Shown here piece by piece: positions 8,382 to 17,908 of a DNA stretch of 64,000 nt. The position numbers and the translations under genes are program-made. Under the pieces are notes generated by a model that was not told the origin of the DNA, did not search any database, and worked only from the letters and a program-made list of their open reading frames with translations. Source of the stretch: Tuberibacillus sp. Marseille-P3662 (GTDB lineage: Bacteria; Bacillota; Bacilli; Bacillales; Sporolactobacillaceae); contig NZ_FXBS01000002.1 in the NCBI RefSeq assembly GCF_900178005.1, positions 62,001 to 126,000 of the forward strand, written 5' to 3'. Every line of letters starts with the position of its first letter. Positions within the stretch are counted from its first letter, which is position 1.

Positions 8382-9896
8382 TCAGTTAAGCAAGCCTTCC
8401 TCTGTTAAATAGTCCTTCGCTACGCTTCGAGGTGACTGTCCCTCAACATTGACGTCATAATTCATTGTCTGCATTTCTTCGTTCGTTATTTTACCAGCAA
8501 GCTGATTCAATATTGACCTTAATTCTGGATAGTTTTCAAGTGTCTCTTCCCGGAACAATGGCGCCCCTTGATAAGGTGGAAACAGATTTTTATCATCTTT
8601 TAACACTTTAAGATGATAACGAACAAGCTCGCTATCTGTTGAATAGGCATCAACAAGGTTAATATTACCGGACTTCACAGCAATATAGCGTAATTTGGGC
8701 TCCATCGTTTTTAAATGCGAGAAATGCAGATCATATAATTCTTGGATACCCTGATAACCATCCTGACGATCGGTAAATTCCAAGGTAAAGCCCGCTTTAA
8801 CCTTATCTTCAACTTGTTTTAAATCGGATATCGTATTGAGACTATATTGTTCCGCTATTTTCTCAGTAACGGCCAGAGCATAGGTATTATTGTATTTCAT
8901 TGGTTTCAATAAGGCCATGCCAAAGTCCTTATGCAATCCTGTTTTAGCCTGCTGATAAACAGCCTGACGTTTCGTGCTTACCGGCTCTTCTTTTAAAAAA
9001 GTCGTGATCACTGTTCCAGTAAATTCCGGATAGATGTCAATATCTCCTGATTTAAGGGCATTAAAAACAAAAGACGTTTTCCCAAGATTAGGTTCTAAAG
9101 CGACATCTAAATCTGTATCTTGTTCAATCAGTAGTTTATACATATTAATTAAAATAGCTGGTTCTGAACCGATTTTGCCACCAATAACAATTTCCTTTTT
9201 CTGCGTTCCCCATAGAAATGGCACTATGCCAATGATTATCACAGCTAATGCGACGACACCAATCGCTTTTAAAGATCGCTTAGACACTTTTTGAATCAGA
9301 CGCAAAACAGCATCAAACAAAATCGCGAGCAACGCTGCAGGGATGGCTCCAAGAATAATTAACAAATGATCATTACGATCAATACCTAACAAAATAATGT
9401 CACCTAATCCGCCTGCACCGATAAGCGCTGCTAATGTTGTTGTGCCAACAATGAGCACCATGGCTGTACGAATCCCCGCCATAATAACGGGCAATGCCAG
9501 CGGCAACTCGACTTTAATTAACCGCTTACGGCTATTCATGCCCATCGCATTGGCCGCTTCAATAAACGACGGATCAACCCCACGAATACCCGTAAACGTA
9601 TTCCGCAGAATGGGCAATAAAGCATAAATAACAAGCGCTATAATCGCCGGAACCTTGCCAATACCAACCAACGGGATCATTAACCCGAGCAATGCCAATG
9701 ATGGAATCGTCTGCAGAACTGCTGATGTACCAATCACACTTTCGGCCATTTTATCCTTTTTGCTCAAATAAATACCCAGAGGAACCGCTATAACAACCGC
9801 GATCACGAGAGTTATTAACGAGATTTGGATATGTTCAACCAGTGCATGAACAAGCTGATCCTGTCGTTCCCGCATTACTTCAAAAAACTCAACCAT
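8382..9896 (-). CDS. ABC importer permease fused to substrate-binding domain (OpuB/OpuC or EgtU type)
   Basis: 504 residues. Residues about 1-210 are a six-helix permease with the EAA-type loop EAANAMGMNSRKRLIKVELPLALPV. From about residue 230, after a last membrane helix, an OpuAC-type binding domain begins (IVIGGKIGSEPAILINMYKL) and ends in a typical ARD... tail. The binding lobe therefore faces outside, tethered to the channel. Such fusions transport quaternary amines (choline, betaine, carnitine) or, in the EgtU group, ergothioneine. I cannot separate these from the sequence by eye. The start overlaps the upstream ATPase gene by 8 bases, with GGAGGGGCG just before, so the two are coupled. 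Confidence 0.85.
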   Translation of the reverse strand: MVEFFEVMRERQDQLVHALVEHIQISLITLVIAVVIAVPLGIYLSKKDKMAESVIGTSAVLQTIPSLALLGLMIPLVGIGKVPAIIALVIYALLPILRNTFTGIRGVDPSFIEAANAMGMNSRKRLIKVELPLALPVIMAGIRTAMVLIVGTTTLAALIGAGGLGDIILLGIDRNDHLLIILGAIPAALLAILFDAVLRLIQKVSKRSLKAIGVVALAVIIIGIVPFLWGTQKKEIVIGGKIGSEPAILINMYKLLIEQDTDLDVALEPNLGKTSFVFNALKSGDIDIYPEFTGTVITTFLKEEPVSTKRQAVYQQAKTGLHKDFGMALLKPMKYNNTYALAVTEKIAEQYSLNTISDLKQVEDKVKAGFTLEFTDRQDGYQGIQELYDLHFSHLKTMEPKLRYIAVKSGNINLVDAYSTDSELVRYHLKVLKDDKNLFPPYQGAPLFREETLENYPELRSILNQLAGKITNEEMQTMNYDVNVEGQSPRSVAKDYLTEEGLLN

Positions 9897-10872
9897 GATC
9901 GCCCCTCCTATCCTTAGATTGATCAGCTAGGTACTGGACAACCGATTGGTGAGAGATGGTTCCAATAATGTTACCATTCTGTTCAACAGGTATCATCGCT
10001 TCTTCCGCTAAGCGGCCTAACGCGTCACTTAATGGGGTATCAAAAGGTAGAGGAGTTACGTTTTGACTGACACCACCATCCAACGGTTCCGGATCCAAAA
10101 CCTCAGAAAGCAGCACTTGTTCACCGAACAGTCCGATTTGACCCTCCCATGTTCCGCTTTTAATAAAATCTCGAACAAAATCATTGGCTGGATGCTGAAT
10201 CAACGCCTCCGGTTCGTCAACTTGAACCATTTCACCTTCCTGCATCAACCCAATCCTGTCCCCTAAGGCAAGCGCTTCCTGCATATCATGCGTGACAAAT
10301 ACGATGGTCTTCTTAATCCGCTGCTGCAGGTCAAGAATGTCATGCTGCAATTTATTTCGAGTGATCGGATCAAGGGCACTAAAAGGCTCGTCCATTAAAA
10401 TAATATCGGGGTCCGCAGCCAACGCCCGAATAACGCCAATACGCTGTTGCTCTCCACCGGATAATTCCCTAGGCTTACGGTCTCGATATATCTCCGGATT
10501 CAACCCAACCATATCTAAAAGCTCATCCACACGTTTCCGAGTACGCTTATAAGACCATTTCTTCAGCTCAGGAACAACAGCAATATTCTCTTCGATTGTC
10601 ATATGCGGAAAAAGTGCGATTTTTTGTAAAACATAACCAATATTCCAACGCAGTTCATGAATATCAAATTGGCTAATATTTTGCTCATTAATCGCAATAC
10701 TTCCCCCCGATAACTCAATCAAGCGATTCATCATTTTTAATGTTGTCGTTTTCCCACAGCCACTCGGCCCGATGAAAACAAAAAACTCTCCTTGCTGAAT
10801 GCTTAAATCGAGGCCGCGCACCGCTTTTGTCCCATCTTGATATATCTTTGACACGTTGGTAAATTGAATCAT
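9889..10872 (-). CDS. ABC importer ATPase, betaine/choline or EgtV type
   Basis: 327 residues. Walker A GPSGCGKTTTLK, Q-loop GYVLQKIALFPHMTIEENI, signature LSGGEQQRIGVIRAL, Walker B IILMDEPFSALDP and the switch His in VFVTHDMQEAL. A CBS-like segment at the C-terminus (about 255-315) is the module that senses ionic strength in OpuA-type transporters. It pairs with the permease-binding fusion 8 bases overlapping downstream, making a complete two-gene importer. AGGGGATCA precedes the ATG. Confidence 0.9.
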   Translation of the reverse strand: MIQFTNVSKIYQDGTKAVRGLDLSIQQGEFFVFIGPSGCGKTTTLKMMNRLIELSGGSIAINEQNISQFDIHELRWNIGYVLQKIALFPHMTIEENIAVVPELKKWSYKRTRKRVDELLDMVGLNPEIYRDRKPRELSGGEQQRIGVIRALAADPDIILMDEPFSALDPITRNKLQHDILDLQQRIKKTIVFVTHDMQEALALGDRIGLMQEGEMVQVDEPEALIQHPANDFVRDFIKSGTWEGQIGLFGEQVLLSEVLDPEPLDGGVSQNVTPLPFDTPLSDALGRLAEEAMIPVEQNGNIIGTISHQSVVQYLADQSKDRRGDHG

Positions 10873-10946
10873 GATTGATCCCCTTAGAATAAAACATATG
10901 TTCCCATTATTTTATAACACACCTGTTCCTTCGTCAATGAAAATAC

Positions 10947-10981
10947 TAAAAAGATGAGCACCTGTCCAACCAGTGCTCATC
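10947..10981 (-). terminator. Rho-independent terminator
   Basis: On the minus strand GATGAGCAC and GTGCTCATC form a 9-bp stem followed by TTTTTAG. It ends the SDR transcript coming from 11751. Confidence 0.85.
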
Positions 10982-10998
10982 AACACAACTTTCATGTC

Positions 10999-11751
10999 CT
11001 ACAATAATTCTTTCACATCATAGACACGACCACTCTCGACTTGATCACCTAGAATCAATGTCATAAGCGCATCAGCAACGACATTCGGACTTCGAAGTCT
11101 ATTATTTGCTTTAAGGTCTTTAAAACGTTCAACATCGTTGAAAGAAGCCTGATCAGTTGAACGAATCACGCCTTGCATATCGGTATCCATAACACCGGGA
11201 TTAAAGGCAATAAAGCGATGCGACGCATCCCCGATCTCATTTTCAACCGCGGCTGTTTGGGTATATAAATTGATGGCTGCCTTAGAACTACCGTAACCAC
11301 TCCAACCGTGAACAGGCCGTTCGGCAGCGCCTGAGCTCACATTAACCACAAACAAGGGAACAGAAGGATATTCATGAACGAATCCGTTCGTCAGCGTCAT
11401 CGGAGCCAATACGTTAATATTGATGAGACGCTGCAATTCTTCAGGCCCGGCTTGGCCAACGGGTTTAATTGGCTCAACAACCCCTGCATTATTAATAATA
11501 TAAATCTCTTCCAGATCTTTCAATCCATTGATTGAGGCCGTCAATTCATGAAGCACTTGGACTTGCTGTTCCGGCGACGATAAATCACAAACAAAGTGCG
11601 TGTAATCAGCCTTTTGTTTTTTCGCATAATCTTTCAATGTTTGATTCTCATTACGTGCCACTGTGTATAAGACAAAACCTTGATCTAAGAACTGCTGGGC
11701 AACCGCGGCACCAAACCCACGTGATGCCCCTGTTACAATCGCTAAACGCAT
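10999..11751 (-). CDS. Short-chain dehydrogenase, YueD-like (benzil/sepiapterin reductase group)
   Basis: 250 residues. The cofactor loop TGASRGFGAAVAQQFL, the NAG motif INNAGV and the catalytic Ser-Tyr-Lys set (NVSSGAAERP, then WSGYGSSKAA) are complete. The sequence around the active site and the MRLAIVTGASRG start match the YueD/benzil reductase branch, NADPH-dependent reductases of diketones and pteridine side chains. The ATG at 11751 follows GGAGGTAATAAG. A longer frame upstream lacks a site. The natural substrate is unknown. Confidence 0.82.
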   Translation of the reverse strand: MRLAIVTGASRGFGAAVAQQFLDQGFVLYTVARNENQTLKDYAKKQKADYTHFVCDLSSPEQQVQVLHELTASINGLKDLEEIYIINNAGVVEPIKPVGQAGPEELQRLININVLAPMTLTNGFVHEYPSVPLFVVNVSSGAAERPVHGWSGYGSSKAAINLYTQTAAVENEIGDASHRFIAFNPGVMDTDMQGVIRSTDQASFNDVERFKDLKANNRLRSPNVVADALMTLILGDQVESGRVYDVKELL

Positions 11752-11865
11752 CTTATTACCTCCTTCATATTCTAAGAACAAGCGATTCATAAGAACGGAG
11801 CGGCATATTTCTCATCAAATGACGTTCTACACGATCCGCATATGTGGGACGATGGCCGATGATCT

Positions 11866-11907
11866 AAAAAAGAGCTACACTCACCGGCGATACAGAGTGC
11901 ATAACTC
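11866..11907 (-). terminator. Terminator of the deformylase operon
   Basis: Minus-strand arms around TGCACTC and GAGTGTA, extended by GAG/CTC, run into six T residues immediately past the deformylase stop. Confidence 0.75.
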
Positions 11908-11915
11908 TTATAAAA

Positions 11916-12512
11916 TTAATATAAACTTTTGATAGCAACGTCATCTGGCAACTCAAAAGGATTGTCCTGATTAATATGGTCATAAAACATGATGCCATTT
12001 AAATGATCAATTTCATGTTGGACAACAATCGCAACATGTCCTTTTAATTTGACGGTTACTTCTTGTCCTTCTATATCATAGGCTCTCACTTTTATTCGAT
12101 CATATCTTGGAACATAACCGGGTACCTGCCGATCCACAGAGAGACATCCTTCTCCATAAGGCATATAGGTCATTTGCACTGAATGGCTAATAATTTTTGG
12201 ATTGATCCATGCGTATTCATGCAGTTGTTCTTTTTCGTCTGTCAGGTAAGCTGCAAACATCCTTTTATTAAATCCAAGCTGATTAGCAGATAACCCTACG
12301 CCCGGCCTTAATTGATATTTTTTGGCCATTGTTTCATCTTGACTGTTTTTTATAAACTGCATCATTTTATTTAAAATCTGTTTGTCCTCATCAGATGGAG
12401 GGATAGCGACATTATCAGTAACCGTCCGTAAAATGGGGTCCCCTTCCTTAACGATATCCTTCATTGTTAACAAGTTGTGTTTATCTTGGTGAGTCATAAA
12501 TAAATAATTCAT
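11916..12512 (-). CDS. def: Peptide deformylase
   Basis: Up to 198 residues. All three deformylase motifs are present: GVGLSANQLG (motif 1, with Asn in place of the usual Pro), EGCLSV with the metal-binding Cys, and QHEIDHLNG with the two metal-binding His and catalytic Glu. The enzyme removes the N-formyl group from nascent proteins using Fe or Zn. The N-terminal LLTMKDIVKEGDPILR resembles the Bacillus YkrB type. The true start is uncertain: ATG at 12512, 12497 and 12464 are all in frame and none has an ideal site. The 5' end overlaps the upstream HTH gene, which implies coupled translation. Confidence 0.9.
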   Translation of the reverse strand: MNYLFMTHQDKHNLLTMKDIVKEGDPILRTVTDNVAIPPSDEDKQILNKMMQFIKNSQDETMAKKYQLRPGVGLSANQLGFNKRMFAAYLTDEKEQLHEYAWINPKIISHSVQMTYMPYGEGCLSVDRQVPGYVPRYDRIKVRAYDIEGQEVTVKLKGHVAIVVQHEIDHLNGIMFYDHINQDNPFELPDDVAIKSLY

Positions 12513-12681
12513 CTACCTTTGTCTGTAATATCCTAGCGATTTTAAAAGCTAATTCAAGCGTTGGATCGTATTTATTATTTTCTATAGCGTTAATGGTTTG
12601 CCTCACGACATCGCATTCATAGGCTAAGCTCCCTTGAGTCAAACCCTTATTGATGCGTAATTCCTTAATCCTATTATCCAT
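12481..12681 (-). CDS. Small XRE-family HTH regulator
   Basis: 66 residues comprising only a lambda-repressor-like HTH: IKELRINKGLTQGSLAYECD, VVRQTINAIENNKYDPTLEL, AFKIARIL. It is the common short regulator found in Firmicutes next to membrane or modifying enzymes. It overlaps the deformylase gene by up to 32 bases in another frame, so the two form one transcript and it may autoregulate it. ATG at 12681 with GGTGATGAT upstream. Confidence 0.88.
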   Translation of the reverse strand: MDNRIKELRINKGLTQGSLAYECDVVRQTINAIENNKYDPTLELAFKIARILQTKVDELFIYDSPR

Positions 12682-12818
12682 ATCATCACCATGAAAAGTC
12701 TAATCCTTTGGACATTGCGATTATATTCTTGACAATATGGGAATGTCAAATCAATTGGACTCCCTTGTAATAAAGATCAGTTGAGTCGGAAATATTAATT
12801 TTGAAAGGAGGAATGATT

Positions 12819-12941
12819 TTGCGACAAGGAATGACCCGATCGTTCAAAAATAAAAAATTTATATACATCCTGTCTTCTTTGGTTATTTTTCTAGTTATCA
12901 TCCTCGGATTTTACTACATTCTTCATATGGTGATATATTAA
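12819..12941 (+). CDS. Small single-span membrane protein, unknown
   Basis: 40 residues: a basic N-terminus (RQGMTRSFKNKK) followed by one hydrophobic helix (IYILSSLVIFLVIILGFYYI). The TTG at 12819 lies 7 bases after AAAGGAGG, a near-perfect ribosome binding site, which is the main support for a real gene. An ATG at 12813 is in frame but too close to the site. It is divergent from the HTH/def pair and may belong with it. No family recognised. Confidence 0.6.
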   Translation: MRQGMTRSFKNKKFIYILSSLVIFLVIILGFYYILHMVIY

Positions 12942-12999
12942 GATATGTGAAATGCTTGGGTAGAAAATTATTTATCTGATGGAGGGGAAGCTTTTTTTC

Positions 13000-13374
13000 T
13001 TAGGAGATCGACTGCACAATCCAGATCCGATAGGCATCAGGATCTTCTATGACCGCCTCGCGTACACCCCACTCACGATCAACCGGTTCTTGAACTACAC
13101 GGCCTTTTGAGGTTCGAATTGCTTCAATAACTGCGTCAACATTATCAACTGAAATTTCAATCGTTAATCCATTTGCCACGGGTTCCGGTTGCTCCGTTGG
13201 ATGTAGAAGTAGCGGCGTTGCATGCTCTCCAGCCCCTATACTCAGCCAAACCATTCCACCGTCCGCAAAATCTTCACTAAGGCCGAGCGTATCTTTGTAA
13301 AAGACTTTTGACACTTCAACATTTCTAACCTGAATCACAACAGTACTGACACCTTGAATATCAAATGATGGCAC
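13000..13374 (-). CDS. VOC family (glyoxalase/bleomycin resistance-like) protein
   Basis: 124 residues with the paired beta-alpha-beta-beta-beta fold of the vicinal oxygen chelate family: VSTVVIQVRNVEVSKVFYKD at the start and LTIEISVDNVDAVIEAIR in the second module, ending with IEDPDAYRIWIVQ. Such small proteins are metal enzymes or sequester drugs. No metal site could be assigned with confidence. AGGGGAGATTC precedes the ATG. It stands alone. Confidence 0.85.
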   Translation of the reverse strand: MPSFDIQGVSTVVIQVRNVEVSKVFYKDTLGLSEDFADGGMVWLSIGAGEHATPLLLHPTEQPEPVANGLTIEISVDNVDAVIEAIRTSKGRVVQEPVDREWGVREAVIEDPDAYRIWIVQSIS

Positions 13375-13568
13375 GATGAATCTCCCCTTCTTTCTTAACT
13401 CATGATTTTTCCAGCGGTCTTGTCATTTAAAATAGAGTAGCTTATTCTATTGAAAATTCAATCTCTTGAAAATTATTTTAACATGATTTGTGAATAATAC
13501 GAAATATCGGAATCAACACTAAAGCGGCTTCCCAAAAATTAGTCTGCGACCGAAGTATCCACAGCTCG

Positions 13569-13898
13569 TCATGGCCTTTTAACCCACGGTTCAATCTGCC
13601 CTATGATATATCGGTCTTGCTGCAAGCGAATAGCATTCAGTACGCCTTCAGATATCTCCTCATGTGTTAACCAACGAGAACGATCATTTTCCTCGCGATA
13701 AACAAAACCCAAAATAATTTCCCGGTAAATACACTGATCTGGATAATTAGGGATGACATTTTCCGTAGGCCTAGACGCACGACTGCCTTTAATGTCAAAG
13801 ATCTCCCACTCCCCATTATTCAACTGACCGGTCACATTACATAGGTCCTGCAAAGCGTCGTTGCCTTCTGAATGAATCCATGCGATGACCTTGTTCAC
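13569..13898 (-). CDS. Hypothetical protein, 109 residues
   Basis: A mixed alpha/beta soluble protein beginning VNKVIAWIHSEGNDALQDL with a GTG start, 3 bases after GGAGACAG. It has two cysteines and a Trp/Arg-rich C-terminal half (REENDRSRWLTHEEISEGVL). I do not recognise the family. Codon use and the strong frame are compatible with a real gene. It is flanked by non-coding stretches on both sides, so context gives no clue. Confidence 0.6.
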   Translation of the reverse strand: MNKVIAWIHSEGNDALQDLCNVTGQLNNGEWEIFDIKGSRASRPTENVIPNYPDQCIYREIILGFVYREENDRSRWLTHEEISEGVLNAIRLQQDRYIIGQIEPWVKRP

Positions 13899-14069
13899 CT
13901 GTCTCCGTTTAAAAACGGCAGCAATATCACTCAGGAAAGCTTCCTTGTTAAGGTAGTCGGATGAGACGACGGTCAGCTTCTCTGGACGGGAAGCGCTTTA
14001 TTTACTTTTAAATTATCATCATACAATGATTTTCATTTAGACTACCACTTTCTATAGAATTGAATGCTC

Positions 14070-15200
14070 TTAAAATACTGATCCGTCTTGTAATAACATA
14101 AGCCCAACAAAAAACACCGCAAAGATACCAAATAGAACAGTCTGCGTCATACTCTTAGCATGGTCGACCGATGCTTGCTCCCAGCGATAGATCTTCATAA
14201 ATGGATGATCGAAAAAACGCCGCCACAGATAGCTTAGAATTGACAACATCACGAAGTAACATACAACCGACACAATAGCGACGACCCATGTCACACCAAC
14301 ATACAACGACAAGGCATTAACGACGAACACACCGGGAAAATAGAACCAATAATGGGGGCGACGGTAGAACCATTTTATGAACGATTCAAGTAAGACCCAA
14401 TTTTGCGTACGGGTAGAAAACAGCCGGCGCTTAAGGGGTAAACGATATTGAATGAACCGGTCTATAATGGAATATTGGTACTCCTTTTCTATACCACTCC
14501 GGCTCATGGATATGGTAGCTGCACGGTACATGGCGCCGAGCAATCTTGAACCTTTCTTCTGCTCCAATGCCAACCACTGAATGAACGGTTGCTGATTATA
14601 ACGGATTATTTTATATAGATAGACCGCCAAACCGAATGATGCAATACCTGCAAACAACCAAAATTCCTGCAAGAACCCTGACAATATGTAAAGGATCAAT
14701 AAACAAGTGGTTAGCCACTTATTCCGCCATGGACTGTACAAATAAAGAGTAAAAAAAACATTAAAGGCCAATAACATAAAACTATAAACGAATAGGTTAA
14801 TATAACTATAATGATTAAAAAGATAAGGAAAAATCACGGCCGCGACAAGCAACATCCGGATAATTTCAACAACAAGTAACCGGCGTATCCCATGCTTCAC
14901 CAACGTAGCCATTGCCTGATAGCGCCGAACCAAAAATAGTTGGTCAGCCGGCTTGATATAAGTTCTTAGGGCGTTGGCGACAATAAAGATCATGATAATG
15001 GTATGTATAACAGAAATAGGAATATCAGCCATCCAAACGGGTTGCTGCCGCAATGTTCGAATGTAACCATAGATGAACAAAGCCGTTAACGGCAATAAGC
15101 CATAAAAAACATACGTCCAATCAAGCATAGATTTGATTAAGTGCCACTTTTCCCGTGCGTCTTGTTTTCTCCGCTGAGTAAATAAATAATCAAGCATCAT
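14070..15200 (-). CDS. ecsB: ABC transporter permease EcsB
   Basis: 376 residues with about nine hydrophobic helices and the N-terminal YLFTQRRKQDAREKWHLIKS block typical of EcsB. Together with EcsA it forms the exporter-type transporter that in Bacillus affects secretion, regulated intramembrane proteolysis and competence. The start at 15200 (ATG ATG) lies 9 bases after GGAG and 11 bases inside the end of ecsA, so translation is coupled. The longer frame to 15239 is not needed. Confidence 0.9.
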   Translation of the reverse strand: MMLDYLFTQRRKQDAREKWHLIKSMLDWTYVFYGLLPLTALFIYGYIRTLRQQPVWMADIPISVIHTIIMIFIVANALRTYIKPADQLFLVRRYQAMATLVKHGIRRLLVVEIIRMLLVAAVIFPYLFNHYSYINLFVYSFMLLAFNVFFTLYLYSPWRNKWLTTCLLILYILSGFLQEFWLFAGIASFGLAVYLYKIIRYNQQPFIQWLALEQKKGSRLLGAMYRAATISMSRSGIEKEYQYSIIDRFIQYRLPLKRRLFSTRTQNWVLLESFIKWFYRRPHYWFYFPGVFVVNALSLYVGVTWVVAIVSVVCYFVMLSILSYLWRRFFDHPFMKIYRWEQASVDHAKSMTQTVLFGIFAVFFVGLMLLQDGSVF

Positions 15201-15906
15201 AGCTATGATCTCCGTCCAATAACGTTGTAAAGCAATCAAGCAGGTCCCCGTCCGTTTGCCCAGTCACACCCTTCAATTCATCAAGGTCTCCTTGAAACTT
15301 AATCGTTTGATCGGCTAAAATAACAAGTCGATCACAGTACTTTTCAGCTGTATCTAGTGCATGTGTACACATTAAAATCCCCGCACCACGTTCCTTTTCT
15401 TCCTGCAAGACGTTAAGAATAATCTTAATCGATACAGGATCTAACCCCATAATGGGCTCATCAATGACGTACATATCTGGCCGAGGTAAATAGGCTAGCG
15501 TTAACATGACTTTTTGCTGCATGCCTTTTGAAAAATCCTTAGGATAGTCCTTTTCCCTACCCTGTAATTTAAACAGCCGCAATACCCGCCTGGCCTCAGT
15601 TTCCCAGTTCTGCATGCCATAGGCCGCAGCACAAAGCTCGATATGTTCCCACAACGTCATTTCTTCATAGATAATCGGCCGTTCTGGAATATAACCAAGT
15701 GTCCGGTCATTGGCAATCGTCACGGCGTCTTCTGGAGCATCATTCAATCCTAAGATCATTTTGATTGTCGTACTTTTCCCAGCACCATTTTCCCCGATTA
15801 AACCGACGATTTCTCCTTGATTAACACTAAAGTGAACGTCCTTTAAAATCATCTCATCTTCATGATACGAAAATTGGTCAATGTTAACAGCTAACAATTG
15901 ATTCAC
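15190..15906 (-). CDS. ecsA: ABC transporter ATP-binding protein EcsA
   Basis: About 238 residues. Walker A GENGAGKSTTIK, signature region FSKGMQQKVMLTLAYL, Walker B MYVIDEPIMGLDP and the switch His in MCTHALDTAEKYCD. Both the gene order and the sequence fit EcsA, partner of the EcsB permease overlapping downstream. The GTG at 15906 is the longest start. A TTG at 15897, better spaced from AGGTG, is also possible. No hit (HIT-family) gene is beside it, unlike in B. subtilis. Confidence 0.9.
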   Translation of the reverse strand: MNQLLAVNIDQFSYHEDEMILKDVHFSVNQGEIVGLIGENGAGKSTTIKMILGLNDAPEDAVTIANDRTLGYIPERPIIYEEMTLWEHIELCAAAYGMQNWETEARRVLRLFKLQGREKDYPKDFSKGMQQKVMLTLAYLPRPDMYVIDEPIMGLDPVSIKIILNVLQEEKERGAGILMCTHALDTAEKYCDRLVILADQTIKFQGDLDELKGVTGQTDGDLLDCFTTLLDGDHSYDA

Positions 15907-16065
15907 CTGCTTGTTTAATAGATATCATATCTGACTTAATTGTATAGTTATCCTATCCATTCTGCAATGAAACGCCTCCCCATACCCTCGGCACGAATGC
16001 CTTTGGCTTGAACCATTCGATGAAATCGCATAAATTAAAGATAGAATAATTAAAAAGGAGGCGCG

Positions 16066-16512
16066 ATGATGGATCGCACACAACAACTTGTCCAGCATTT
16101 TTTATCCCACCGAAATGTTACAGTCGAGCTTATAGGTAAAATTGAAGAGGAAAACTATAACTACAAACCAACACCAACATCAATGTCAACTCAAGAATTG
16201 GCTACGCACATCTTGACTTCTTTCTATCAATTTGCTTCATTGGCTAAAAAAGGTGAAGCGAAACCACTAGAAACCAATGAGACTAATCTCGCTAAACTTG
16301 CCGATATTTACACAGAGGCAACTCAGAAGCTACTAGAAGATATGCACGATGAGGATTTTGATCGTGTCGTAGAAGCTATGGGGGCGCAAATGCCAGCAGG
16401 ACAACTCCTGCAAATAGCCATGGATCATGAGATCAATCATAAGGGCAACTTATTTGTCTACGTTCGAGAATTGGGACACACCGACCTGCCAATGTTCGTC
16501 AAACGCGGTTAA
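16066..16512 (+). CDS. DinB family protein
   Basis: 148 residues forming the four-helix DinB/YfiT fold. The metal-binding histidines can be placed in ELATHILTSFYQF and in the C-terminal MDHEINHKGNLFVYVREL, the typical DHxxHH-like end. Members are metal-dependent enzymes, including bacillithiol transferases. The length and the final HKGNLFVYVRELG are characteristic. AAGGAGG lies 5 bases before the ATG. Transcribed alone. Confidence 0.85.
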   Translation: MMDRTQQLVQHFLSHRNVTVELIGKIEEENYNYKPTPTSMSTQELATHILTSFYQFASLAKKGEAKPLETNETNLAKLADIYTEATQKLLEDMHDEDFDRVVEAMGAQMPAGQLLQIAMDHEINHKGNLFVYVRELGHTDLPMFVKRG

Positions 16513-16605
16513 TTACGGTCAGAGAAGTAGCCTAACATAATTTTTATCAACAAAACCCTCCTTAGGCCATATGTTAGCTAGTGAGCCCAAAAGAGGAGGG
16601 TTAGG

Positions 16606-17868
16606 ATGTTTATCTATACTGTTAAATCCGGGGATTCATTGTATTCGATCAGCCAAAAATTTAATGTCCCTATCAATCAACTTCAACTTGTTAACGGTTT
16701 GGTACAGCCAAATATTGTCCCTGGTCTCGCATTACTTATCACTCAATCAAATTATGTCGTTCAACCTGGGGATAGCTTATATCAAATTGCCAGGATAGCT
16801 TATGTGTCTTTAGATCGGTTAATGAACGCAAATCCATCATTAAACCCAAGCAACCTGCAGCCCGGAACTCAAGTTACCCTTCCGGAGTCACCAGACTACG
16901 TGGCCTCAACATTTAGTTATCTCTATATTACAGGTGATCAAGGCGATCAGGATTTGATTCAAAACTTCACGCCTTATTCGACATACTTTTCATTTTTTGA
17001 ATATCATTTCTTTAGTGATGGATCGTTGAGTCAGCTTAATGCATCGGAAGCGATTGAGATATCTTGGCGCCGTAATACCGCGCCGCTTGCCACCATCACC
17101 AATTTAACGTCCTCAGGGTTTGAGGCAGAATTAACTGACCAGGTGCTACATCATCCTTCCATAAGACAAAATCTGATTGAGAATATTTATAAACTTGTAT
17201 CGAACGCCGGATACGCCGGTGTCAATATTGACTTTGAGAACATTTCAAATCAAAGTCGTGATGCTTTCTCAACTTTTTTAAACCACCTTAGTGATCGTTT
17301 AAAACCTGAAGGATATTCCGTCACAATCGCTATACCGCCGAAAACAAGCGAAGACATCTCCTGGCTGCAGGGCTATGATTACGGTGCCATTGGTTCCGTT
17401 GTCGACCTCATGTTCATCATGGCTTACGATTGGCATTACCAAGGAAGTGAACCTGGTCCTGTTGCACCGATTGATCAAGTCAGGAAAACCGTTGAATTCG
17501 CCTTACAAAACGTCAGCAGCGACAAAATTCAGCTCGGAGTCCCTCTATACGGATATGATTGGACATTACCTTATAACCCAGGAAATGTTGCCTCAGCAAT
17601 TTCTAATCAAGATGCCGCCAACTTGGCTATTAGGCAAGGCGCGACGATCCAATATTCAGAAGCAGCCCAATCGCCATTCTTTTATTACGTTGATCAAAAC
17701 GGACAAACACATGTCGTCTGGTTTGAGGATTCACGCAGCATAGCTGAAAAAATGCAATTGATTATCGGCCAACGTCTCAACGGCATTGGTGCATGGCAAA
17801 TTGGACTTGGGTTTCCCCAAGGGACATGGCTTCTTACCGAATTTTTCAAGATAAGACGAGTAACCTAA
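16606..17868 (+). CDS. Spore peptidoglycan hydrolase with two LysM and a GH18 domain (SleL/YaaH type)
   Basis: 420 residues, no signal peptide. Two LysM repeats come first (YTVKSGDSLYSISQKFNVPI, then YVVQPGDSLYQIARIAYVSL), binding peptidoglycan. The GH18 barrel follows. The catalytic motif is GYAGVNIDFENIS with Asp and Glu as in YaaH/SleL, the N-acetylglucosaminidase that degrades cortex fragments during germination. The active-site Tyr/Trp region DLMFIMAYDWHYQGSEPGP is also conserved. GAGGAGGGTTAGG precedes the ATG. Lack of a signal peptide agrees with mother-cell deposition in the coat. Confidence 0.9.
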   Translation: MFIYTVKSGDSLYSISQKFNVPINQLQLVNGLVQPNIVPGLALLITQSNYVVQPGDSLYQIARIAYVSLDRLMNANPSLNPSNLQPGTQVTLPESPDYVASTFSYLYITGDQGDQDLIQNFTPYSTYFSFFEYHFFSDGSLSQLNASEAIEISWRRNTAPLATITNLTSSGFEAELTDQVLHHPSIRQNLIENIYKLVSNAGYAGVNIDFENISNQSRDAFSTFLNHLSDRLKPEGYSVTIAIPPKTSEDISWLQGYDYGAIGSVVDLMFIMAYDWHYQGSEPGPVAPIDQVRKTVEFALQNVSSDKIQLGVPLYGYDWTLPYNPGNVASAISNQDAANLAIRQGATIQYSEAAQSPFFYYVDQNGQTHVVWFEDSRSIAEKMQLIIGQRLNGIGAWQIGLGFPQGTWLLTEFFKIRRVT

Positions 17869-17908
17869 AGAGTAGATGCGTTGATGCGTGTCTACTTCTC
17901 CTTAAAAT

